A DNA stretch of 21,176 nt from positions 1-21,176 of the forward strand of contig JANTGU010000008.1 in the NCBI GenBank assembly GCA_024762735.1. The letters run 5' to 3'. Positions within the stretch are counted from its first letter, which is position 1, and the number at the start of each line of letters is the position of its first letter. Under the pieces are notes generated by a model. The model was not told the DNA's origin. It did not search any database and saw only the letters and a list, made by a program, of their open reading frames with translations. The translations under genes and the position numbers were made by a program. The stretch is from Bacteroidales bacterium (GTDB taxonomy: Bacteria > Bacteroidota > Bacteroidia > Bacteroidales > F082). Positions 14,338 through 21,176 of this stretch are shown here, piece by piece.

Positions 14338-16806
14338 ATGAAAAGATTTTATTCTATTTTAACAAGAGCTTTGGTATTGAGCCTCATCATGGCTATACCA
14401 TTGACTTTCTACGCACAAGATGGCGGAACCAGCACCAAGAAAGAAAAAAAATCCAGTAGTTTCAGTCCCTATTTTTTCCTTTCGGGTGATTTGGGTATTG
14501 CTTGCTTTCGCGGCGATGTGAGTACATTTCCCGGCTTGAATAAAGCAAACATCAACGGAACAGCTAATTTGGGATACCAGTTTTTACCCTGGTTAAAAGC
14601 TTATGGTACTTTAGGACGCGGTTTCATGGGCGGCGAAGCTACCGGTTTAGTTAGACGACACACTACTGCACCTACTTACGATCTTAATTTCGACATGGAT
14701 TATTATGAAGCTGACCTTCAGTTAGGGATTAACCTGAGTGATTTGTTTGGCGGATATAAAGATCGATTGTTCGAGATTGGTATTCATGGTGGATTTGGCC
14801 AAAACCAATACAAAGCCAGAACTTACAACACAACGACTGGTAAAAGATATGCAACCAGCGGTTTTAAAGGACAAACCGGTTCAAGATCGGGTAACGGACT
14901 TAATGGTCGCAAAGTGGTTTTAACAGTACCTGTGGGCGTTGATTTGAATTTCAGTGTTTCGGAAAAAGTTGATATTTATGGTGACTGGACCGGAAACTGG
15001 ATGGAAACGGATTATGCCGATAACTTTTACAGTGGCGACAAAATTTTCAAAAATGATACCTACGGCCATTTTAACGTAGGTTTACGTTACAATTTCAAAA
15101 AAGCAGGCCCCAATAAAATGGCCAAAGATTTTAGTAAAATTGATTTAGCTACTACTCCAAGCCCCTTGGCTAAAAAAGGAGATTCGGTTGAAGTTACCAT
15201 TAAAGGAACCTTCCCGCCAAAATATTTCAATAAGGGTGTTGTGATGAACTTTGCCCCTGTATTAAAGTATGAAGGTGGCGAAAAAGCTTTCCCTGCTAAA
15301 AACTTTAAAGGTGAAGAAGCCTCTTGCGAAGGTGAAATGGTAAGTTACAAAAACGGCGGATCATTTGTTTATACAGCTAAAGTACCTTACGAACCGGGTA
15401 TGGAAGCATCGGAACTTTATGTTGAGCCTGTATTTTATAACTGTGATGGCGAAACATACGCCAATGGTGATGACGCTTTAGCCAATGCTAAAAAAGCAGC
15501 ACAGGCTGAAGGTTTTAAAGTGGCTGACGGAGTAATTGCCACTGACAATCTGGTGCAGCATAACGAAATGGTTGCCTACGCTCCTGACGGTTATGAAAAA
15601 GTGACCATCTCTACCCAGGAATCAGGATTGTATTTTGCTAAAAACAAAGCAAACATCAGCTGGAGTAATCCTTTGAATAAAAAGGAAGAAAACTACGATG
15701 CCCTTAAAAATAACACTTCCGATGTAGCCAAAGGATGGGAAATCAAGGATATTACCATCGATGGTTGGGCATCTCCCGAAGGGGAAGAAACTTTCAATGA
15801 AGGCCTGTCACAGCACAGAGCTGAAGCTGCTGCCAAATACATGAAAAGAAAGTTGAAAAAAGCCAAAGTTGACTTTACTGACGATACTTTCGTGCTGAAT
15901 GGCAACGGACCTGACTGGAATGGTTTTATGAATGCTGTTAAGGCTTCAAATCTTAAAGATAAAAATGCCATTATCAATGTGGTTAACTCGGCAGACGAAA
16001 GCAAAAAAGAGGAAGAAATCAGAAACATGATTCTTATCTATCCCGAATTGGAAAGAGATATTTTACCTCCTTTAAGAAGAGCTGCTATCAATGTTAACAC
16101 TTTTGTTCCCAAGAAAACAGATGCTGAAATAGCTCAGTTGGCAACATCAGATTTTTCACAACTTGACATTAACGAGTTGCTTTATGCTGCTACCTTAACC
16201 GAAGATTTGAATGTTAAAAAACAAATTTATGCCAACGCCATGCAGGCTTTTCCAAAATGCTGGAGAGCTTATGTAAACGCTGCCGGTGTTGAGTTAGCAC
16301 TTAACAATACTGACGAAGCTATTGACCTGCTGATGAAAGTGAAAGATAACGACAAGGCTCATGAGGCATGGGAATTCCGTAACAACATGGGTATTGCTCA
16401 ATTCCGCAAAGGTGATGTAAAACATGCTGAAGGTTGCTTTACCAAAGCGCAGGAACTGGGTGGCGATGAAAGCTACAACCTGGGTGTTGTTAATATTGCC
16501 AAAGGCGACTATGCCACGGCTGTTTCTAAGCTGAGTGGTTCAAAATGCGATTACAACCTTGCCCTTGCTCAAGTGCTTAATGGCGACTATGCCGGTGCTG
16601 ACAAAACATTAGGTTGTGCTGAAAAAACGGCTGACGCCTATTATTTAATGGCTGTTAATGCGGCTCGTCAGGATAACAAATCCGGTGTATTGTCAAGTCT
16701 TGGCAATGCATTCAAAGAGAATGGTGCTCTTAAGGCTGATGCTGCTAAAGATCGTTCATTCATCAAATATTTTGGTGATGCCGATTTTCAGGCTCTTGTA
16801 AAATAG
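14338..16806 (+). CDS. Outer-membrane beta-barrel protein with OmpA-like domain and TPR-like repeats
   Basis: An 822-residue exported protein. The signal peptide ends about residue 26 (FYA before QDGG); there is no lipobox Cys. Residues 43-254 alternate as beta strands with aromatic girdles and end in VGLRYNF, fitting an eight-stranded type barrel. Residues about 280-366 are beta-rich, containing an FPPKYFNKGVVMNFAPVLKY segment. Residues about 425-590 resemble an OmpA-type peptidoglycan-associated domain, with IDGWASPEG at 474-482 and SQHRAEAAAKYM at 491-502. Residues about 610-800 form alpha-helical repeats of the TPR kind (NMGIAQFRKGDVKHAEGCFTKA, YNLGVVNIAKGDYATA). It likely anchors the outer membrane to the wall. 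Two promoter elements lie upstream and a strong terminator follows. Precise function is unknown. Confidence 0.82.
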   Translation: MKRFYSILTRALVLSLIMAIPLTFYAQDGGTSTKKEKKSSSFSPYFFLSGDLGIACFRGDVSTFPGLNKANINGTANLGYQFLPWLKAYGTLGRGFMGGEATGLVRRHTTAPTYDLNFDMDYYEADLQLGINLSDLFGGYKDRLFEIGIHGGFGQNQYKARTYNTTTGKRYATSGFKGQTGSRSGNGLNGRKVVLTVPVGVDLNFSVSEKVDIYGDWTGNWMETDYADNFYSGDKIFKNDTYGHFNVGLRYNFKKAGPNKMAKDFSKIDLATTPSPLAKKGDSVEVTIKGTFPPKYFNKGVVMNFAPVLKYEGGEKAFPAKNFKGEEASCEGEMVSYKNGGSFVYTAKVPYEPGMEASELYVEPVFYNCDGETYANGDDALANAKKAAQAEGFKVADGVIATDNLVQHNEMVAYAPDGYEKVTISTQESGLYFAKNKANISWSNPLNKKEENYDALKNNTSDVAKGWEIKDITIDGWASPEGEETFNEGLSQHRAEAAAKYMKRKLKKAKVDFTDDTFVLNGNGPDWNGFMNAVKASNLKDKNAIINVVNSADESKKEEEIRNMILIYPELERDILPPLRRAAINVNTFVPKKTDAEIAQLATSDFSQLDINELLYAATLTEDLNVKKQIYANAMQAFPKCWRAYVNAAGVELALNNTDEAIDLLMKVKDNDKAHEAWEFRNNMGIAQFRKGDVKHAEGCFTKAQELGGDESYNLGVVNIAKGDYATAVSKLSGSKCDYNLALAQVLNGDYAGADKTLGCAEKTADAYYLMAVNAARQDNKSGVLSSLGNAFKENGALKADAAKDRSFIKYFGDADFQALVK

Positions 16807-16824
16807 TTTTTAATTATATGATAG

Positions 16825-16855
16825 AAAGGCCGGGTAGCAATATCCGGCCTTTTTT
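16825..16855 (+). terminator. Rho-independent terminator after the outer-membrane protein gene
   Basis: AAAGGCCGG (16825-16833) pairs perfectly with CCGGCCTTT (16844-16852), with two more pairs possible inside, followed by T residues. It starts 18 bases after the stop codon and separates this gene from the sensor/trkH pair. Confidence 0.88.
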
Positions 16856-16917
16856 GTTATTTATAGTCTGTCTTTTTTTATTTTTATGTAACATTGCAAC
16901 CTGTTAAATCAAATGCC

Positions 16918-17649
16918 ATGCGAATAAAATACAAGCTCTTTGCAGGTTTTTTACTGATAAATTTAATGTTGTTGGTGGCAGGAGCCATGTCGATTTACGA
17001 GTTGGTACAGCTACGAAATAAAACCGTGGCTACCATCGATGGAAACTATTTCGCCCTTAACAGGCTTAACACCATGTTAAAATCTGTTGAAAAGGAGGAC
17101 AGAGCCGTGCTGTTGCTTTTGTTAGGCCAATGGGAAGATGGCAGACAGGCTTTAGGTGCTGCCGACAGCGCTTTTAACGTTACTTATCGTGAGGCTCGAA
17201 ATAGTGTATCGGACAATTTGATCCTTGAAAAGATTGGTGATCAATATGCTACCTTCAAGCATATTTGGGAATTGCCCATTGTGGATACCAAAAAACAGGG
17301 GAATCTGAACTGGTATTACACGGTGTTTATACCGGAGTTCAGAACAACTACGGCCATGATTGAAAAGGCTATGACTTACAGCCGCAACCAAATGCACACT
17401 GAATCAAAACAGATTTTTGAAGCATCATACACGGCTTTAATGCCCGGTATCGTGGCAATTATTTCTGCTATCCTAATGTCGCTGCTCATGTACTTTTTTA
17501 TTAGCAGATTCTTTTCACTTCCCATCAACAATGTGTTAAAAGGCCTCAAAGAGTATAATAGCAAGAAAAAACCTTTCAGGGTTACCGTTAACACCAACGA
17601 TGAGCTGAAGGAGTTGAGTGCCGAAATCAAAAAAGCCCTGGGCGAATAA
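16918..17649 (+). CDS. Membrane four-helix sensor protein ending after a HAMP domain
   Basis: A 243-residue protein laid out like the input half of a chemoreceptor or histidine kinase. TM1 spans about 7-24, a helical periplasmic region about 27-172 fits the 4HB_MCP sensor fold, TM2 spans about 175-196, and a HAMP-like segment spans 197-240 with LPI after TM2 and NDELKELSAEIKKAL as its second helix. The stop follows at once: no kinase, methyl-accepting, cyclase or other output domain is present. I chose ATG 16918; a longer frame opens only with TTG at 16894. The gene sits 9 bases before trkH and after a terminator, so the pair is probably one operon. Regulation of potassium uptake is a reasonable inference; a truncated receptor is the alternative. 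Confidence 0.75.
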   Translation: MRIKYKLFAGFLLINLMLLVAGAMSIYELVQLRNKTVATIDGNYFALNRLNTMLKSVEKEDRAVLLLLLGQWEDGRQALGAADSAFNVTYREARNSVSDNLILEKIGDQYATFKHIWELPIVDTKKQGNLNWYYTVFIPEFRTTTAMIEKAMTYSRNQMHTESKQIFEASYTALMPGIVAIISAILMSLLMYFFISRFFSLPINNVLKGLKEYNSKKKPFRVTVNTNDELKELSAEIKKALGE

Positions 17650-17658
17650 AGCATAGTC

Positions 17659-19101
17659 ATGCGGAAAGAAGCCATCATAAAACAAGTGGGGAGAATTTTA
17701 CTTTTTAATTCGCTGTTTCTGTTCATCTCCTTTTTTATTTCCTTCTATTTACACGAGAGCTCGGCGGCATCGTTGCTGTTTAGTGCTTTTATCACACTGA
17801 TCTTTGGGGTGTTCCCTATGATTTTTGTTCCCCGTATCACGGAAATCAACTTTAGGGAAGGCATGATGACCGTGGTACTGGGCTGGCTGGTTACCTGCAT
17901 TGCCGGTGCCTTACCTTATATAATGTATGGCCACGAATTTTCGCTGGCTAATGCATGGTTCGAAAGTGTGTCGGGTTATACCACTACAGGATCTACCATC
18001 CTTAATGATATCGAATCGCTTCCCAGGGGATTGCTCTTTTGGCGTTCCTCAACCCACTGGATTGGCGGTATTGGCGTGGTGTTGTTTACCATTTTGATAT
18101 TACCCGAGTCATCTACCGAGCGGATTGTTTTGTTGAATACCGAGATTTCTGATTTGGCCAAGATGAATTTTCAATACCGGTCAAAAAAAGTGTTGATGAT
18201 ATTGGCAGTTGTCTATGTTGGGCTGACTATTCTTGAAACCGTTGCATTACGAATAACGGGGATGAGTCTTTTCGACTCTATTAACCAGTCGTTTGCCACC
18301 ATTGCCACCGGGGGGTTTTCTACAAAAAATGCCAGCATTGCGGGTTTTAACAACCCTGCCGTAGATATTATCATCATGATTTTTATGGTGTTATCGGGAC
18401 TCCATTTTGGTTTGATATTTAACACCATCGTTGGCAAAACGCCTAACCTTTTTAAATCGAAAATTGTACAGGCTTTTATAGCCGTTTTGGTGCTTGGGAT
18501 TATCATCACTTCATTAAAACTATACTTTGACGGTGTGTATGATAATCTTCCGGACGCATTTAGGTATGGTGCTTTTCAGGTAATATCGGTGGGTACAACC
18601 ACGGGGTTCGCCAATGCTGATTCCAAAAACTGGCCGCCTTTGGCGCAAATTGTGATTATCTATTTTACCATTCAATGTGCCATGGTGGGTTCTACCTCCG
18701 GCGGTATGAAGTTCGACCGGATCTACATCTTTTTCAAGTCCATCAAAAAGCAAATTAAATTGCTAAAACATCCTCGTGCCATCGTAAACCTGAAAGTTGA
18801 CGGCCGGATGGTAAGTTCTGAAATGGAGATGAGGGTGAAAACATTCATCGTTTTTTACCTTTTTATTGTACTGGTGGTAACCATTATCCTGGCTGCTATG
18901 AACATCGACCTGATGACGGCCTTCTCTGCTTCCATTGCCACCATCGGAAACGTGGGGCCCGGTTTTGGTGATGTGAGCTCGTTGGGTAATTTTAGCTCGC
19001 TGCCCGATGCGGGTAAATATGTCTTGTCTATCAACATGCTGTTGGGACGGCTCGAAATATTTAGCTTTATTTCGCTCTTTGTACTGGATTCGTGGAAGTA
19101 G
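17659..19101 (+). CDS. trkH: Trk-type potassium uptake transporter subunit TrkH
   Basis: The membrane subunit of a Trk/Ktr potassium uptake system, 480 residues with about ten membrane helices. The four pore loops and their selectivity-filter segments are visible: YTTTGST at 107-113, ATGGFST at 216-222, TTTGFAN at 313-319 and GNVGPGF at 430-436. The cytoplasmic loop around 350-378 (GGMKFDRIYIFFKSIKKQIKLLKHP) is typical of TrkH. A partner TrkA regulator is not in the window. It follows the HAMP sensor-like gene after nine bases, presumably in one transcript. Confidence 0.95.
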   Translation: MRKEAIIKQVGRILLFNSLFLFISFFISFYLHESSAASLLFSAFITLIFGVFPMIFVPRITEINFREGMMTVVLGWLVTCIAGALPYIMYGHEFSLANAWFESVSGYTTTGSTILNDIESLPRGLLFWRSSTHWIGGIGVVLFTILILPESSTERIVLLNTEISDLAKMNFQYRSKKVLMILAVVYVGLTILETVALRITGMSLFDSINQSFATIATGGFSTKNASIAGFNNPAVDIIIMIFMVLSGLHFGLIFNTIVGKTPNLFKSKIVQAFIAVLVLGIIITSLKLYFDGVYDNLPDAFRYGAFQVISVGTTTGFANADSKNWPPLAQIVIIYFTIQCAMVGSTSGGMKFDRIYIFFKSIKKQIKLLKHPRAIVNLKVDGRMVSSEMEMRVKTFIVFYLFIVLVVTIILAAMNIDLMTAFSASIATIGNVGPGFGDVSSLGNFSSLPDAGKYVLSINMLLGRLEIFSFISLFVLDSWK

Positions 19102-19213
19102 CTAGTTGGTAGATATTCAATGTTTTAATAATTTTAAAAGGCTTTTGAAAAACGCCTACGAAAGCTGTTGATAAAAAATCATCATTTTACATCTATCATA
19201 TCAATATATAATA

Positions 19214-19221
19214 TATATTTG
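19214..19221 (+). promoter_or_regulatory. Bacteroidota-type -7 element for the cytochrome bd operon
   Basis: TATATTTG lies at the end of an AT-rich run (TATATAATATATATTTG). It lies downstream of a TTG codon at 19168 that opens a longer frame and just before ATG codons at 19234 and 19255. No clean -33 element is visible. Confidence 0.55.
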
Positions 19222-19254
19222 AGTACTCGTTTAATGAAATGTAAAAAAGTAGCC

Positions 19255-19479
19255 ATGGTAAGCATTTTTAAAAAGATATTTCTTTTTTACTACGAAGGTT
19301 TCAAGGGTATGACGGTGGGTAAAAAGCTTTGGCTGATTATCATTGTTAAGCTCTTTTTTATGTTTGCTATTCTGAAAATATTTTTCTTTCCCGATTTTTT
19401 AAAAACCAATTTTAATTCCGACGCAGAACGTGGAAATTATGTCATTGAACAGATAACATCACCTATTAATAATAATTAA
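19255..19479 (+). CDS. DUF4492 small membrane protein upstream of cydA
   Basis: A protein of 74 residues with one strong hydrophobic helix (about LWLIIIVKLFFMFAILKIFFF) after an amphipathic N-terminus (MVSIFKKIFLFYYEGFKGM), ending in a short polar tail. The YEGFKGMT-GKKLW segment matches what I know as DUF4492, a Bacteroidota family found directly before cydA. I chose ATG 19255, where that family similarity begins; ATG 19234 is possible, while the TTG at 19168 is ruled out by the promoter element within that longer frame. It lies 10 bases before cydA, so it is co-transcribed with the oxidase. A small-subunit role like CydX is inference, since no function has been shown that I know of. Confidence 0.85.
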   Translation: MVSIFKKIFLFYYEGFKGMTVGKKLWLIIIVKLFFMFAILKIFFFPDFLKTNFNSDAERGNYVIEQITSPINNN

Positions 19480-19489
19480 ATCAACTTGT

Positions 19490-21028
19490 ATGGAACATTT
19501 TAATCTTGCTTTGGTTGATTGGTCGCGTGCACAGTTTGCACTCACGGCATTGTATCATTGGATTTTCGTGCCCATTACGCTGGGTACATCCTTTATCATT
19601 GCCATCATGGAGACCATCTACGTGAAAACAGGCGACGAGATGTGGAAACGCATCACCAAGTTTTGGATGACCCTGTTTGGAATTAACTTTGCCATTGGCG
19701 TTGCCACCGGCATTATTCTTGAATTCGAGTTTGGAACCAACTGGTCCAATTACTCGTGGTTTGTGGGCGATATTTTTGGCGCTCCCCTGGCCATCGAAGG
19801 CATCATGGCCTTCTTTATGGAGTCAACTTTTATTGCCATCATGTTTTTTGGCTGGAATAAAGTGAGCAAGGGCTTTCACCTTACTTCCAGCTGGTTGGTA
19901 GCCATTGGTTCTAACCTTTCGGCACTCTGGATTTTGGTTGCCAATGCCTGGATGCAGGATCCCGTGGGCATGCATTTCAATCCTGATACTGCCAGGAATG
20001 AAATGGTCGATTTTTGGCAGGTACTGTTTTCTCCCACAGCCATCAACAAATTTTTACACACCATTTCCTCGGCTTATACCTATTCGGCGCTGTTTGTTAT
20101 TGGAATTAGTGCCTGGTATTTGTTAAAGAAAAGAGATGTTACCTTTTTTAAAAGAAGTATGGTAGTGGGTGCCACCTTTGGACTTATTACCTCTCTTTTT
20201 ATGATTCTAACCGGTGACGAATCAGCCCGCCAGGTATTTCGGGTTCAGCCCATGAAATTTGCTGCCATGGAGGGGCTTTATTATGGTGAATCCAACGCCC
20301 CGCTGGTGGCTATCGGATTGTTTGAGAGTGCGCCGAACCCTCAAAACCCCAAAGCCAAAGAGTGGGCTGCTAAAATCGAAATTCCCAACATGCTATCCTA
20401 TATGGCAGCTCTTAACCCTCATGCCTTTGTGCCTGGAATTCATGATTTGGTTCATGGCAACAAGGATCAGGGCATTGTTTCCTATTACGATCGTATTGCC
20501 CGTGGTAAAACTGCCATTCAGGCACTCGCCGATTACAAGGCGGCAAAAAAAGCCAACGATGATGAAAAAGCCACCACGAGCCTTGCCACGTTTAATGAAA
20601 ACTATAAAGATTTTGGCTATGGCTACTACGATGATCCACACGACCTGATACCCAACGTGCCATTAACGTTTTACTCGTTTCACACCATGGTGGGACTGGG
20701 AACCCTGTTTGTCTTGATTTTTATTTTATCACTTTTCTATGCGGTTAAAAATAAAATAACAGGCAAAAAGTGGCTGCTCTATATTGCCTTGTGGTCTATT
20801 CCGCTTGGATTTTTGGCCCAGGAGGCCGGATGGATGGTTGCCGAGTTCGGTCGCCAGCCGTGGGTAGTTCAGGACTATATGCCTACCCTTACCGCTGTTT
20901 CTAATATTGATCACACTTCTGTAATGATTACGGTATTGTTGTTTACCATTACCTTTACCGTATTGCTGATAGCTGAAATAAAAATCATGCTGAAGCAGAT
21001 TACAGGATTTAAAGATGGAGGGCATTAA
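19490..21028 (+). CDS. cydA: Cytochrome bd quinol oxidase subunit I
   Basis: Subunit I of the cytochrome bd quinol oxidase, an inner-membrane terminal oxidase with high oxygen affinity. Candidate heme ligands match the family: His23 in YHWIFVPITLG, His190 in KFLHTISSA and Met400 in HTMVGLG. Glu103 and Glu111 in the EGIMAFFMEST segment correspond to the proton-path pair, and GRQPWVVQ at 454-461 is the classic signature. The Q loop starts with GDESARQVF and carries Lys256 and Glu261, which bind quinol in relatives; it is of the short type with a lysine-rich insert at about 340-375. Length is 512. It follows the DUF4492 gene and precedes cydB by two bases. Confidence 0.97.
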   Translation: MEHFNLALVDWSRAQFALTALYHWIFVPITLGTSFIIAIMETIYVKTGDEMWKRITKFWMTLFGINFAIGVATGIILEFEFGTNWSNYSWFVGDIFGAPLAIEGIMAFFMESTFIAIMFFGWNKVSKGFHLTSSWLVAIGSNLSALWILVANAWMQDPVGMHFNPDTARNEMVDFWQVLFSPTAINKFLHTISSAYTYSALFVIGISAWYLLKKRDVTFFKRSMVVGATFGLITSLFMILTGDESARQVFRVQPMKFAAMEGLYYGESNAPLVAIGLFESAPNPQNPKAKEWAAKIEIPNMLSYMAALNPHAFVPGIHDLVHGNKDQGIVSYYDRIARGKTAIQALADYKAAKKANDDEKATTSLATFNENYKDFGYGYYDDPHDLIPNVPLTFYSFHTMVGLGTLFVLIFILSLFYAVKNKITGKKWLLYIALWSIPLGFLAQEAGWMVAEFGRQPWVVQDYMPTLTAVSNIDHTSVMITVLLFTITFTVLLIAEIKIMLKQITGFKDGGH

Positions 21029-21030
21029 TC

Positions 21031-21176
21031 ATGTTTGAAAATTTATCATATCTCGCGTTACAGGAATATTGGTGGGCCATTGTCAGCCTGCTGGGATCCT
21101 TATTGGTTTTCCTTCTTTTTGTTCAGGGAGGTCAAACACTACTCTACACCCTTGGTAAAACCGAAAACGAAGTAAA
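21031..21176 (+). CDS. cydB: Cytochrome bd quinol oxidase subunit II, N-terminus only (cut by window end)
   Basis: An open frame starting with ATG two bases after the cydA stop and running off the window; 48 complete codons are visible. It reads MFENLSYLALQEYWWAIVSL and then GGQTLLYTLGKTENEV, with a hydrophobic first helix. The QEYWW and GGQTL segments and the position directly behind cydA identify the N-terminus of subunit II, the second membrane subunit of the bd oxidase. Confidence 0.92.
   Translation, partial: MFENLSYLALQEYWWAIVSLLGSLLVFLLFVQGGQTLLYTLGKTENEV

Noticed and set aside
16894..16917. TTG start adding eight residues to the HAMP protein
   Set aside because: An ATG follows at 16918, directly before the basic residues and first membrane helix of a typical sensor N-terminus.
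19168..19254. N-terminal extension of the DUF4492 protein from a TTG codon
   Set aside because: The extension spans an AT-rich promoter with TATATTTG at 19214 and has no resemblance to the family.
20259..20648. 129-codon plus-strand frame within cydA
   Set aside because: It is in another frame of cydA, with a proline- and basic-rich composition typical of shadows and no domain.

Overview
The window looks like a chromosomal segment of a Bacteroidota bacterium, most probably in the Bacteroidales/Marinilabiliales range. The reasons are repeated Bacteroidota-type promoter elements (-7 consensus TAnnTTTG) upstream of genes, a secreted protein ending in a type IX secretion-like sorting domain, a DUF4492 gene directly before cydA, a DUF218/M48/PAP2 envelope cluster, and an outer-membrane protein that combines a beta-barrel with an OmpA-like domain and TPR-like repeats. 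No phage, plasmid, insertion sequence or CRISPR signature was seen. The placement below phylum is inference.

Layout. Positions 1-2800 (+) hold a pterin-dependent aromatic amino acid hydroxylase with a long C-terminal extension, then a small secreted LamG-like protein. Positions 2772-7847 (-) are a likely four-gene envelope operon, transcribed as a VWA-like membrane protein, a SanA/YdcF-type DUF218 protein, an M48 CAAX-type protease and a PAP2-family phosphatase. The PAP2 gene overlaps the LamG gene tail to tail by 29 bp. Positions 7848-8368 contain no gene but carry a promoter, possible RNA structure and several short inverted repeats. gcvT (8369-9457) follows, with related short repeats on its far side, then comB (9752-10471).

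Positions 10487-10864 hold two strong hairpins and two minus-strand tRNA genes, Leu(UAA) and Gly(GCC), each followed by a terminator. mutS (-) and a SpoU/TrmH-family RNA methyltransferase (+) diverge from a compact shared promoter region at 13532-13620. A large outer-membrane protein (14338-16806) has two candidate promoters and a clear terminator. Next come a membrane sensor-like protein that stops after its HAMP domain and the potassium transporter gene trkH, apparently one operon. The window ends in a cytochrome bd operon: a DUF4492 small membrane protein, cydA, and the first 48 codons of cydB.

Most of the window is ordinary housekeeping and envelope biology. The best leads are the DUF4492 protein as a possible small cytochrome bd subunit, the output-less HAMP protein coupled to trkH, the hydroxylase's C-terminal extension, and the structured, repeat-rich leader before gcvT. 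Some predicted starts looked too far upstream; for the methyltransferase and the DUF4492 gene a promoter lies inside the longer reading frame, which supports a shorter protein.
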